DNA of 64,000 nt, taken from positions 17,077,501 to 17,141,500 of the forward strand of contig NC_133937.1 of NCBI RefSeq assembly GCF_031877795.1, in the 5' to 3' direction. The notes under the pieces were generated by a model that searched no databases, had not been told where the DNA came from, and saw only the letters and a list, made by a program, of their open reading frames with translations. This document shows positions 20,185 through 31,090 of this stretch, piece after piece. Origin of the DNA: Strix aluco. Lineage: Eukaryota > Chordata > Aves > Strigiformes > Strigidae. Position 1 is the first letter of the stretch. Each line of letters opens with the position of its first letter. Both the position numbers and the translations under genes were made by a program.

Positions 20185-21639
20185 GCAAGTAAACTTATGT
20201 GAAGTTGTCCTTGTAAGACAATGGTTGAAAACAATGTCCCTGTGTAGAATGACTGAGTTTTAAGTGAGTCAATACAACAAAGTCATTTTCTGTCCTAAAT
20301 GAGGCTACTAAGCAGAATAATCAGTCCTACCATCAAAAGGAAAAGAAGTGGAGTTTACTAATGTTAAAAGCCATAATAGAAAAATTGATTTTTAATCAAA
20401 TGTACATGACCTCAAGGAGATTGTTAGCCTTCTGAAACTAACAATATTGAAAGTCATGGTAGTCCTCAAAGGGTACTACATAAGAAGCCTCAAATATACA
20501 CGTGTGGGAAGAAAAAAAGTTGTCTTTAAAAGTATGTCAAACAGTATTTACAGTACAGAGCACTCCCTAAAACTTTTGTGTGCAAGGGCTGGGTTTCTTT
20601 AACCTAGGTAACAGCATAGGTTCTTACTTTTTTTGAAGTCAGAATGAGGAAGAGCAAATGGGCAAGAAGAAAACCAAGACAATTCCTCCTTCCTCTCTCC
20701 CTCCTTCCTGCCTGCCTGCCAAAGAAGCAACTTACTAGGTGCTTGTTTCCTAGAAAGTTGCAAGCACAGAGCATTGGTGGCAAGTCTACAGAAGGAAAAT
20801 GGTGATTGTAAGAGGATGCAATACAGCTGTTAACTGGCTATTCAAATAATTACTGCAAGCAGATTCCCTTCCCTAGGCAGCATGTAACAAAATGATGCAT
20901 TTTCCCTACCCTATTCTCAACTCCCTAGTTAACTTCATTTTCTGTTATCATCCATTTCATCCTGATGCATTCTATAAAATTTTTTGATCAGGAAACAGCA
21001 GTTGAAAAAGCTCACCTTAGCTGGGACCAAAGAGACTTAAGGGAGCAGGAGGCGTATTCTGTTTGAGCTAGAGAATAAGAATCCAACTAATTACTTCTTT
21101 CCATGGTGAATTAAAAGTAATACTAACTAATTTTTAGGGATTTTTATTTTATCCTGAAATTCTTATTAGAAAACCTAATTAAACAAGAAACCAGAACTAG
21201 CATTTTACAGACAAAAGCTCCACTGCCTACTGTTTTGGGGGACTGATACACTGGAAGGTTATCATATGTATATTGAGAGAAAAGGTCACTTTAGATTTGC
21301 TGATAAGGGGCAGACATTCAGGGCACAGGTCATGCCTGTCTCAGACATGTGATAACATACCGCAGTGGGAGAGCAGTGAAGAAAGGAAGCATCACTGATG
21401 GTTTCAGAGTAGGGCTATGAGTGAGATCTCAATTCTATTTGTCACTTCCACTTAAAACCCTGATTCAGCAGAGCATGTCAGGATGTGCTTAAGTACTTTG
21501 CTGAATTGAAGACTGGCTGCTGTAAAGTAAAATCCATGCCTGGGAGAAGACCAGGACAAGGTGCATATGGCCCTTAAATGAGATTTTAAATAGGGCATAA
21601 AGCTTGCCCAATTTCTCTTGCTGGGTACAGTTTTACCCT

Positions 21640-21740
21640 CAGAGCTTCAAACCTGTGTGTGCTCAATTTTCTTATCTGTGTGAAAGAAGTAACACATTAC
21701 CAACGTCTTAATGACTATAATAGCGCTCAGATGGAGTGGC
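21640..21740 (+). mobile_element. Possible MIR-like SINE fossil
   Basis: CTCAATTTTCTTATCTGTGT, then a GTAACACATTACC stretch, then ATGACTATAATAGCGCTCAG parallels the reverse-MIR order (ctcagtttcctcatctgtaa, ataataatacctacc, gtaaagcgctt). It is decayed and assigned by eye. Confidence 0.35.
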
Positions 21741-22359
21741 TAAAGGAATATACACAACCATTATACATTTGCATGCAAAGCTTCTGGCCAAGTTCTACAT
21801 TACAATCTTACTTTTTAAGTAGGTAACGAAAAATGGTAAGGGTTACAAACACAAAATAGGATACTTTAACAGCTGGGGCATCCTCTCAAATATTCCTGCT
21901 TTCAGAGGCTGTAGGCTGATAATCACAAGTCAGCTACAAGCTATTAAGGTTACATACCCTGGCCTAAAAGTACCATGATGGCCTTTCCCAAACACACAGA
22001 AGTCACTGGAAGATTGATCACAGACTCTGTAACTGTTTTGCTACTAGTTTCCAGGTTGCAAGAATCCTCCCAGTAAAGTAGAGCCAAAAATGGACAAACA
22101 CTGTGAGTATTTTTGCAAGACACTGTCAAATAACAGTTTAGCAACATTCAAAAACCAGATACAGTCATAGTTCATTAATTCAAAAACTCTTCCTTGAATG
22201 GTGGGAACTGGCAAAGTCCCCATCCCCTATGCTAGAGGAAGACTTATTGAGTGCCTGAGGCTGAAGCTGCGTGCAGCGGGCTAGTATTTTGCCTCTGCCT
22301 TGGACTCTGCTCCATTTTAAATATGCAGAGCATAGTGTGAGCATTTAATCAAACCTGTC

Positions 22360-22700
22360 TCCATCCTGATCACGTAATTACCATTAGAAAGAATAGCAAT
22401 GTGTCCCTAAACTATAGATTGATGAGCCATCTGTAAGCTGAAACAAAGAGCAGAAGGAAGCTTAATTGAATCAAATATTTAGAATACATTACACTCTATC
22501 TTGTAGTTACTCAGAAGCTGGCCTTCTCTTCAGGCTTCTGTCCTGTGCATCTGGAATTCATCACCGCTAACTGCATTTAATCCTTCAACCTTACTATAAA
22601 GTGACTGCTGATAATATATAATTATGGTTTAATTCAAGTGGTGAATCAGCTTTGGGGAATTTGTGGGGACAATGGGAATTTAGGCTTTCATTAGGTGGTG
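22360..22700. promoter_or_regulatory. Candidate conserved noncoding element
   Basis: Single-copy sequence with no repeat signature. It contains several homeodomain-type cores (ACGTAATTACC near 22374, CTTAATTGAATCA near 22461, ATATAATTATGGTTTAATTC near 22616) spaced with GC-balanced unique DNA. This is the look of a developmental enhancer, but that is inference from composition; conservation was not tested. Confidence 0.25.
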
Positions 22701-23019
22701 AGAGTGGACGATAATGTAGCACAAGTCTTTGTCTCTCTCTAATGGCGAGATCATGTATGGGAGCTTAGGGGTCTGCTCACTCCTCCCAGGTAACACTGCC
22801 TGAGCTACTGCTCACACTGTAGAGGCTCAGGATTTTTCACCCTAAAGAGGACCTGACCTGTGGGCACAGCTGTTGCCCAAACCTTACCACCCAGTTCTTC
22901 ATGCAACACTGGCATCTCTTCCAATTGCAAGGGTTGACCCCCGAGGCCAACACAGGTGACAAATGTACAGTTGGGACTTGCTCAGAAGCAAATGAGGCTG
23001 AAGGATAGGGCACTAAAGG

Positions 23020-23042
23020 AAAAAAAAAAAAAAAAAAAAAAA
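23020..23042 (+). repeat. Poly(A) tract of 23
   Basis: An uninterrupted adenine run. The flanking DNA does not resemble a processed pseudogene or SINE that I recognise. Confidence 0.9.
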
Positions 23043-24849
23043 TTCCCTCTAGTGCAGTAACTCCCAGAAGCCACCATGAGAATGAAAGCATATAACCCTA
23101 GCTGCTGGTCAGGTATTGGGCCCTGCTCCAAAGATGTCACATTTGAAACGGTGTGGTGTAATATTTGGATGGGTGACGGGGAAAGGAACAGAAGACTGTT
23201 TCAGAGCAGACTTTGCATCTCCACTGGTTAATTAAATGAGCAGATGACACTCGCTCAGCAGTGCTGCCATGCTCCCCCTTTGTGCTGGCCCTCTGTGATA
23301 TACCCAGAGGAAAGATAGCAAGAGCTTAGACTTATCTACAGCATGGAAAACACTCAGGACTCAGACAGGGTGCTCAGAAATCGAGAGAGAGAGCTTCTCC
23401 CAGAAAGAAGCAACTCACTGTCCGAGGGTAGACACAGGGGTTCTTCAATGCTCAAGGCTCACTTACGCATTTTCAACACTGCAGCTTTTGATCCCACTGG
23501 GTCATGCAGGGGATGAAGCAGGGAGCATCATCAGTTTCTCACGTTGCTGCAGGCCTAAAGGAAAACTGGGTTGTCAGGTGTAGCGTAACTTAGAGGCATT
23601 TGTTTGAACCTCTGACACTGCCATCCCTCCTCCTTTTAACAAACTCATGAACTGTTTTTAATCTGTTTGAATTTAGCCACATTACACACAGGCAGCATTT
23701 TCTGTGAATTGCTGCTCATGGAAGACAATTAGCAAGCTTTTTGTGATAAAGCCTTTAGGATACAGGGAAAGGAACGTGAATATAAACCTCACCTAAATGC
23801 CCACCCCTCTGAAGCATGAACAGCTCCCCACATGCCCCAGAAACCCTGCAGCTCAGACCTGAGGCCGATGCCATGTCTCAGGCACTGCAATCTTGATGAT
23901 ATTCAGGTGGCAACAGCAGCAAGTGACATAACTTGCAGATGGCTCCTTTTTGATGATGCTGTAGCCCACTTAGCTGCATCCCTGCTGGTGTTCTCTTAGC
24001 ACTTGAAGAAATCCATCCTAAATGGCCACAACATGGGTAAATAAGCTAAGAGGTCAGTGCTGGTTTAAGAGACTGCTCTCCCTACTAGTCAAGATAAATA
24101 CAGCTTGATTTTATCTAACCCATCTACTGAAACTGCACAGGCCTCCTCTGTCCCTGGTACCACCCTCACACTACCACAAGGAACACGACCATGTTGAGCA
24201 GCTCCATCCATTCCTCCAAACAACAGGTACGCCAACACATTCAGATAACCTGTGAGCTCCACACACGCAAGAAATCTGGACCCATCTCTGTGTGGTTTGC
24301 AGCACAATTGCTTTTACTGCTCATTTCATTTTCACAGGAGCAGCAGCACTATCACGTCCTTTCCAGAGTAAAAATATGGAAAATTGTAAATAAAATGAGA
24401 AAGGTCTTTTGGGGCAGGATTTCTGATGAGATCCCAAACAAGAAGTACTGAACAAAGCCAATTCTTCCCTCTTTGCACCTTAAGAGCTGCAAATGAGAGT
24501 TTCCTGCAACAGGGAGCACTGAAGTTTCTTCAGAGAAACTTGAAGGTATAAGGTTTTTTGTTTCCTTCCCCATCCCTTGCTCTGCTCTGTGGTCTGCCAA
24601 GCCCTGCCCCAGGGCAGCAGCATTTCTCTGCTGCTGCTGCACGTTGTGCGCAGTGATTTGCACTGGGATGAAAGGCTCTGCGCGGGTATAAAGTATTACC
24701 TCTGCATAATTCTAATCACACACAAATTGGTCTCATGCATTTGCAGCTACTCATGGTTTCTAAGTCACCTGTTTTATAATAATAATTTTAAAAGCAATGT
24801 TTTGAAAAAGGAAATGAACAAACATAAAACCTGTAAAAGAGGGAAATTA

Positions 24850-24925
24850 ATGTGGGATTTCAGGCAAGTTATTTATCTTCCTTTTAGGCTCAGTGCAATA
24901 CTGTAGGGATAAGCACATAACTAGC
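24850..24925 (+). mobile_element. Possible MIR-like SINE fossil
   Basis: TGTGGGATTTCAGGCAAGTT followed by ATTTATCTTCC and GGCTCAGTGCAATACTG resembles tgaccttgggcaagtcact-taacct-ctcagtttc of MIR. It is short and diverged. Confidence 0.35.
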
Positions 24926-26574
24926 TGCTTTAATATTTACTCCTATTACAGGAAAAGTAAACATTGCTGATAAGTCACTGCTTTCCTGGATTAGATTTCA
25001 TATTTTAGAGGCTGCCTTAAATTAATGCAGAAGCAAACATTATCTTTTCTTCTTATTCATATATTTCCCTAATGAGTTCCAAGCAAATTGTGCCTACTTA
25101 TATTTTATGATTTTAAATAATTAAAACATTTTATGTAGGCAACTAAAATTCTCCCCAGAGTTAGCAGAAAGATTATTGATTGAACAGATCTCAAGCTACA
25201 AGAAAAAAATATTATTTAGTTTAAAGGCTCATAATTTTATTCCTATTCACCTACTGAAAAACCAAGAGACTGCATTTTCACAGCAGCCTTCTGAGTTATG
25301 CTGGGGTAGGGACTTCAGTCATGTTGGTGAGCTGAAAGTAGTAACTTCTTGACATCATGAAATTAGATTTGCAGAAGATAGTTAATGAGAGTGTTATTGC
25401 TGCTGTCACAAGTAAATGCAATGCCTAACTACTGCACACACACATGACAACACAGTGTTCATTACCCAGGATAAAGCCTGGCTGTACATTCACAACACCA
25501 AGAATCTGAATCAAATCCACAAATGAAAACATCACAGAAGTCCACTCTCAGGGGAAGACTGGTTCACAGGACACCCAGGCTCTATGTGTCATGTCACATG
25601 GCATGGCCACAGGAGCCCAAAGGAGCCCATAGGGTTATGGCCCAGATGTTACTGGCCTGTAGCGCAACCCCCAGCAACAGAAAGGGGGTTTCTACCAGCA
25701 TGAAAAAAAAATAAATAAACCAACCAAACCACAACAACAAAAAAAAAAAGAGAAAGAACCACATTTTAAAACAGGTGCAGAGAAACCTGTAGAAGGGAAA
25801 TGAATGCTTGCAAATCTAAAAGGAAATAAAGCCCAGTAAAGCTGGAGGTAAAATTTAGGCTTATTTGTAAGGAACCTCATGCTTGTCCATGATGTCACTT
25901 GTATATTTTAATGTGTGGTTTTTTAGGAAGCAAACATTAGGAGTTCACATTTAAAGGTAAACATATAGCTCCTTGGACTAGAAAAACAAAATGGAGAAAT
26001 TACAAAACTTAGACAAATATATATATATCTAAAATGCTGACTTCTAAGCATTATTGTGTACCCTGCAGGTCCTACCTTTTTCCCCTGTAACAGCTAAACT
26101 CATACAGGCTGTGGCTCATGACACCCAATGCTTACTTTATTTCTTTATAAGGTACATATTTTTGCATTTGCTTACTACAAGTTGACATTGCTTATGTCCG
26201 CTACAGGCCAAAACCCGGAAGGCAGGAGGAGCAGTAAGAGCTGTAACCAGCAGAAGGGGAAAGTTCCATCACATGGCGATGGACATTTTTGATTCCAGGC
26301 AGAGCTGTGAGGACCATATGGGGACAGGGAGGGGGCAGTGAGACCACACTGCTCTGTGTGGAGGGACCCACATCTGCCTCCACCTCTGGCAAGATCCAGC
26401 TCCACAGACAGAGGTGAGAAAGGGTCCCTCAGGTGCCTTCCACCCAGATACCAATGTCTCCTCAGCCTCCTGGGCACATCAGCAGGGTATTGGTGTGCCA
26501 TTTCCACAGCGTCACCTTCAATGTCCTCTAGCCATCTAAATGTCAGCTGCTATAAAACGCTCTCCCAAGACACT

Positions 26575-26840
26575 TAATCCATCTTTTCAATGTAGAGTAA
26601 TTAGTGGGGTCGTTCCAAAGCAGAAAGCCAGTTAATTGTGCAACTACTGTGCTGTCATGTATTATATCAAAGAGATTAATACAACCTGAAAGAAATTGCA
26701 GGGCCCTCCTTGGTTTCCTTCGAACAGCATAGATTATATTCCAGTGAACCTCAAAGACATTCCCAGTACAGAGGAGCATTAATTCACTATCAAAGTGCAA
26801 TTGCAAATTACAAATACTCACTAGGTCAACCTCCTGACAA
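26575..26840. promoter_or_regulatory. Candidate conserved noncoding element with homeodomain and TCF/LEF-type motifs
   Basis: A stretch without repeats that has TAATTAG (near 26600) and AGTTAATTG (near 26631), two ATCAAAG cores of the TCF/LEF type (near 26668 and 26789) and a GCATTAATTCACTATC block. The mix of TAAT cores in unique, moderately AT-rich sequence is typical of deeply conserved enhancers. No reading frame here shows coding features. Function is inferred, not shown. Confidence 0.3.
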
Positions 26841-29800
26841 AACAGTTCCTTTACAAAAAGCTGGTTTTTCTCTGCAGATGTGTAGAGCCAGCTTCTACAT
26901 CACCTCTGGGTCTTCCCATGGCTGTTGCAGGTTTTAGGGGAACAGTCATTTCCTGGGAACTATTCCCACCAACAGGCAACAGTCCTTCTCCTCAGCTTGG
27001 GAGGACCATCAAGATGGAACCAGTGAGATGTCCTGCTAAGGGCCTGGGCCACAGTACCAAAACTGAGCTCCCTTGGTCCCCATTAAGGACTGCTGTGTGG
27101 GGTTGGACCTATCCTCACAATCCAAGACTGATCAAAGTTATCACTGAAGACTAACTTGAAAGAAGTAAAAGTGTAGACACATTTAATCAACACCCAGAGA
27201 TCTGGGGTCCCAAAATTTGTTCTGGTGTTAAAGAAAGGATCCCAGGTACCACCAAGCCTGTCACGCTCCCCTCTCTTTCACAGCTTTGATTATTTTGATG
27301 GATGCTACCAAGTTTTCCTTTCTTGATTTTCAACATAGTCACTCACATACCAGATACTGAGTGAAGCCCTTTAGCTCAAGCTTAACTTCAAATGTATATT
27401 TAACCTTCCAGACACGGACTATGGTAAACTCTTAATGAAAGCTTCAGACTTGCAGCTAGGGTCTGCCTGTTGACCTTAGGAACCATGTATGGTCACCTCC
27501 AGAAACTGTATTAAAGGTACATGATTAAGGCTTCAAAGCTAAGCACTCAGAAGGTTACAAAACACTAATTAAATTGACACAAGCAATCTTAATTTTGCCA
27601 TCCCTATTACATATAGGCATTATAATACAGATTTTAGTTTTATGATCAAGCATTTCTGCATTCTACCTCTTATGTGCTCCTTCCTGACCTTATTAGGTCT
27701 CACTTTACCTCTTCTGCCTTCAGGCTAATAAAGTGAGAACATATAAACAGGAAAAGAGCTGGCTTTAAGCAGCCTGAGCCAGTAGAGGATTCCTAGGTCT
27801 CAGAAGGGCCAAGCAGCCTTGTGCTGTGGTCACATTTCTCCAGCAGAAGAGGTAGCAGAAATTAGGGAACCACTAGCAGAAGTTATAACTGCTTTTTCTA
27901 TGTTTAATTATCTTTCTGCTTTGTGTTATCTTACTTCATCTCCATAAAAGAAAATTGGACTGTAACAGCTAGAGCAACAGCAAATAATTTCAGCTAACTC
28001 CCTGTTTCCTCTAAGGAATCAGAGGCTATCAAGCAGAAGGGAGGAAAAACAGAGGAAAGGCAAGAATAGGTTTTCCTATGCAACAGGAAAGTTATTCTGT
28101 GAAGGAAAGTATTAAAAATAAAGCCTTTCTTTTTCAGAAAGTTTACATTTTGAATGCTTCTCCACTTCTCTTTCCTTCTCTCCCCCCTGCTGCTAGCCAG
28201 ACTGAAGTCTTTGTGCCTGAAACCCTGCCCCTCAGGTACCTGTTTGCTGCTGTGCAGGCAGCTCAGCTCCCATGGCCAAGGCAGGCACATTCCCACTTGC
28301 ACCAAACACCAACAAGGCTGCGCTCTGCAATGCAGCCAGCATGCAGGGGCCAGGCATGCCCCAACCCCACCAAACTAAGCATGTGTCCTATAGTGACACA
28401 CCATATTTTTAATTCAAGAAACCCCAGAGAGAAATGCGAGTGCAATCTCATTCCAGGAAGAAGAAACTGAATTAGCCTAACATAAAAGCCTTGCAAGGCA
28501 GTGAGCTCATGCTTCCTGCAGAGCACCGCTCTCTGTGCTCGATAGTGAGTGATGCTTTGTTAAACACAGGGGGAACCAAGAGCAACCACCTAACTCCCTG
28601 GCACTCCTCTTGGGATGGGGCTGTACTGTGAGTTAGAAGAAGCTGTGCCTCTGGGAGAGGCTGCTATGAATGACTGCAGTGGGACTGCATGGTACACCTC
28701 TCTGCTACAGCTTCCCACAAAAGAAAAGGAAATGATAGGAAATGGGACTTTGAGCCAGATCATTTAGACAGCCCACAAGAGGGAGAAATTTTGAAGCAGA
28801 AGGTGGGTTAGTTGTGCTGTGCTGGCTTGGCAGGAAGACCTACCAAGACTCCAACATTTACACATGCTCATGAACTCGCCTTATAATGGGCATGATGAAG
28901 TTAAATCGGGTGAGCTTCAGGCTACAGAAGTGGGCTATAAACAATTTCAACAGCATGCTGAATGCATGAAATGGCCTAAATGCACCCTAAATGCAGAGAG
29001 CCTTGCTACAAAGCTTTAGGTCTCACCTGAAAGCCTACCAGTCTTGCACCAGGACTGAATGCTGTACCAGATTTCCCAAAGAACTTCAAAAAAGTAAAAC
29101 AAAAATACAGTGTAAGGAGATCAGCCTTCTGTTACAGAAGCTATAATACAAGCCTACATCTACAATAAATTGCAATACCCTGAAGAGGTATTTGTGAATT
29201 GCAGTTTACTTAAAAACATTTCATAAAATATTGATCCTTGAAACACTGGAGATGCCCATTCACACTCACTGGTGCCATCTCTGCCACTGAAGACTCTGTA
29301 GCTGGCAGTATGGAGGGCTACTGCCTCCAACTGCCACATCCATGGGGATATCTGTCAGAGCTGGTCCCATTCAGCTCAACCAATGAACCTTTCAGGTACG
29401 ACAACGAGCAGCCTGCATCCAAACACTACAGCGAACACCAGTACACCCTCCTCTGCTATGAGCAGGCTTTTGTGCAGGCTAGAGGACACGCATCAAGCAC
29501 CAACAACAAGGGAGGGAAGAAACCACTCCGTGCCCTGCTCCCCACAATACATGCTGCCAATTAGAGAAGTGAAAATGGTACCAGGTGACTCATGATCAGT
29601 TGTAACCCACCCAATCCATTCAACAAGGTAGCAAGGTAAAGATTTACTATAACTGTAAATTTGGCCTGGGCCCAGCCCCCTGCACCAAGGCAGTTGGCAG
29701 TGCACCCACTCCTCCCACCCCCCAGCAGCTGAGGGACTTCAGTGTGCCTGACAAAGAGGTGTTTGCATGCTCTGCTTGCAAAGACCAACAAGGGTCCCCA

Positions 29801-30935
29801 AAGAAGGGAGCAGGACAAGGTGAGGCACCCTCCAGCAGCAGGCAGTGGGGAGACCAGGGCAGCAGTGCCGGCCACAGGGTTCACTGCCCAGCACCAGTTT
29901 TCTGATTTTGTCCAGGAAAGACAAATTTTGTACATTCATGAACAAAATAGCCCAGACAGGGTCGTTCTCTTCTTCCTACTCTCAACTGACACATGCTGCA
30001 CAACAGCTTTTTAACAGCCCCTCCATGTGAAGGGGATGGTGGTAGAGTTGCTCCTCACAGCAGTGCTGACCACCCTGTAAATGCTTCTGGTCAGAGGCTG
30101 CTGCCCCACAGCACTGGCAGCTCAAGCAGCCAGAAGGGTACACATGCTTCACCACAGCATCCCCAAGGGACAGGCCCTGAGCAGACTTGCTGGCCTCTCT
30201 TCTCTGTCCCCATGCTCCAATTGCTTGACTGGGACTTAAATTAATTGAAAGATGAAGGAAGAGTTTGTGAGCTACCCACATTGTGGCAGTGCAAGGTCCC
30301 TGGGCTGCAGCCCACAGTGCTGGCATGCCACGTGGCCACCAGTCCAGCCCTTCCGCGGTGCCTGGTACATGGGAAGATCACAACGTGGGGATCAAGACAC
30401 AGGAAGATCATGAGTCTGGCAACATTCTGAATCCTTTGCCTTCTGGTTTGTAGCAGCTAGTGTGCCCTGTCCTCCTGTCAGCAAGTGCTTCTCAAAGGTA
30501 AGGGTGGCCAGAACATCTCTGGAAATCAAGGGATCTCTGCCATTTGGAGGCTTCTAGAAAAGTGTTGTCAAGCCAGAAGCAGAGCAGCAGTCGGAAGGAT
30601 AGCCTGCTTTGTTAATTTTTGCACCCAGGAATGAGCTGCCAACAGTCCAATGTAGAGAACGGGACCAGCTGCTCCTTCAGAAGCGGACAGACGCTGCCGG
30701 GTCCCTCAGACTCAAGGCTTGGAGAACATCCGAGTGCCAGCGTACGGAGTGGTTTTCCTCCTCTAGTTTATTTCTTTAGCTCAGAATCAGGGGTAGGCTC
30801 CTGCAATTCCTATTTTCCCGCTGCCTTCTCTCGGCCGGGGAGCTGAGGGGAGGGCCGCGCCAAGCGCCCCAGGAAGCCGCTCGCGCCACGCCCGTGGCGG
30901 CGGCTCCTCGCAGAGGGAGACGAGGACATCAGCGG

Positions 30936-30949
30936 CCACCAGATGGCGC
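30936..30949 (+). promoter_or_regulatory. CTCF core motif
   Basis: CCACCAGATGGCGC fits the CTCF core consensus CCASYAGRKGGCRS at every position, and it lies inside a CpG island. The motif is seen; occupancy is inferred. The strand given is that of the consensus as written. Confidence 0.65.
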
Positions 30950-30971
30950 CCTCAGCCCGCGGCCGGGCGGC

Positions 30972-31003
30972 GCGGGGCGGGGCGGGGCGGGGCGGGGCGG
31001 GGC
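30972..31003 (+). repeat. GGGGC pentamer array (GC boxes, G4-prone)
   Basis: Perfect tandem GGGGC units give overlapping Sp1/KLF GC boxes. At least four G runs of four make it a good G-quadruplex candidate. A similar array on the opposite strand sits in the COMTD1 promoter at 13401-13425. Confidence 0.85.
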
Positions 31004-31090
31004 CCCCCGGCGGGCGGGATCCGTCCCCTCTGGGGGCCGCTCCCCCCTTCCAGCCCGGCCCTGGCAGCTGCCCGGCGGGGTCACCAGGAG

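Larger units (their letters stand above)
20200..30800. other. Spacer between convergent COMTD1 and VDAC2, no protein gene recognised
   Basis: About 10.6 kb with only short, unsupported reading frames. Within it I mark two MIR-like traces, a 23-A tract and two stretches with the composition of conserved noncoding elements (22360-22700 and 26575-26840). The GC content rises at 26.2-26.5, 28.2-28.4 and 29.6-30.4 kb without coding signals. Confidence 0.6.
30820..31090. promoter_or_regulatory. Orphan CpG/GC island between the convergent genes
   Basis: About 270 bp of very high GC and CpG density set in AT-rich DNA, more than 4 kb from the nearest gene end. It contains a CTCF-type motif (30936-30949), a GC-box array (30972-31003) and a CGGGCGGG block. 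Such islands usually mark promoters of unannotated transcripts or insulators. No convincing first exon with a donor site is visible on either strand, and the reading frames across it are arginine/glycine/proline artefacts. Confidence 0.6.

Noticed and set aside
29685-29705. Possible second CTCF site (minus strand AGGGGGC)
   Set aside because: Only the AGGGGGC core fits; the 5' half of the consensus does not match.
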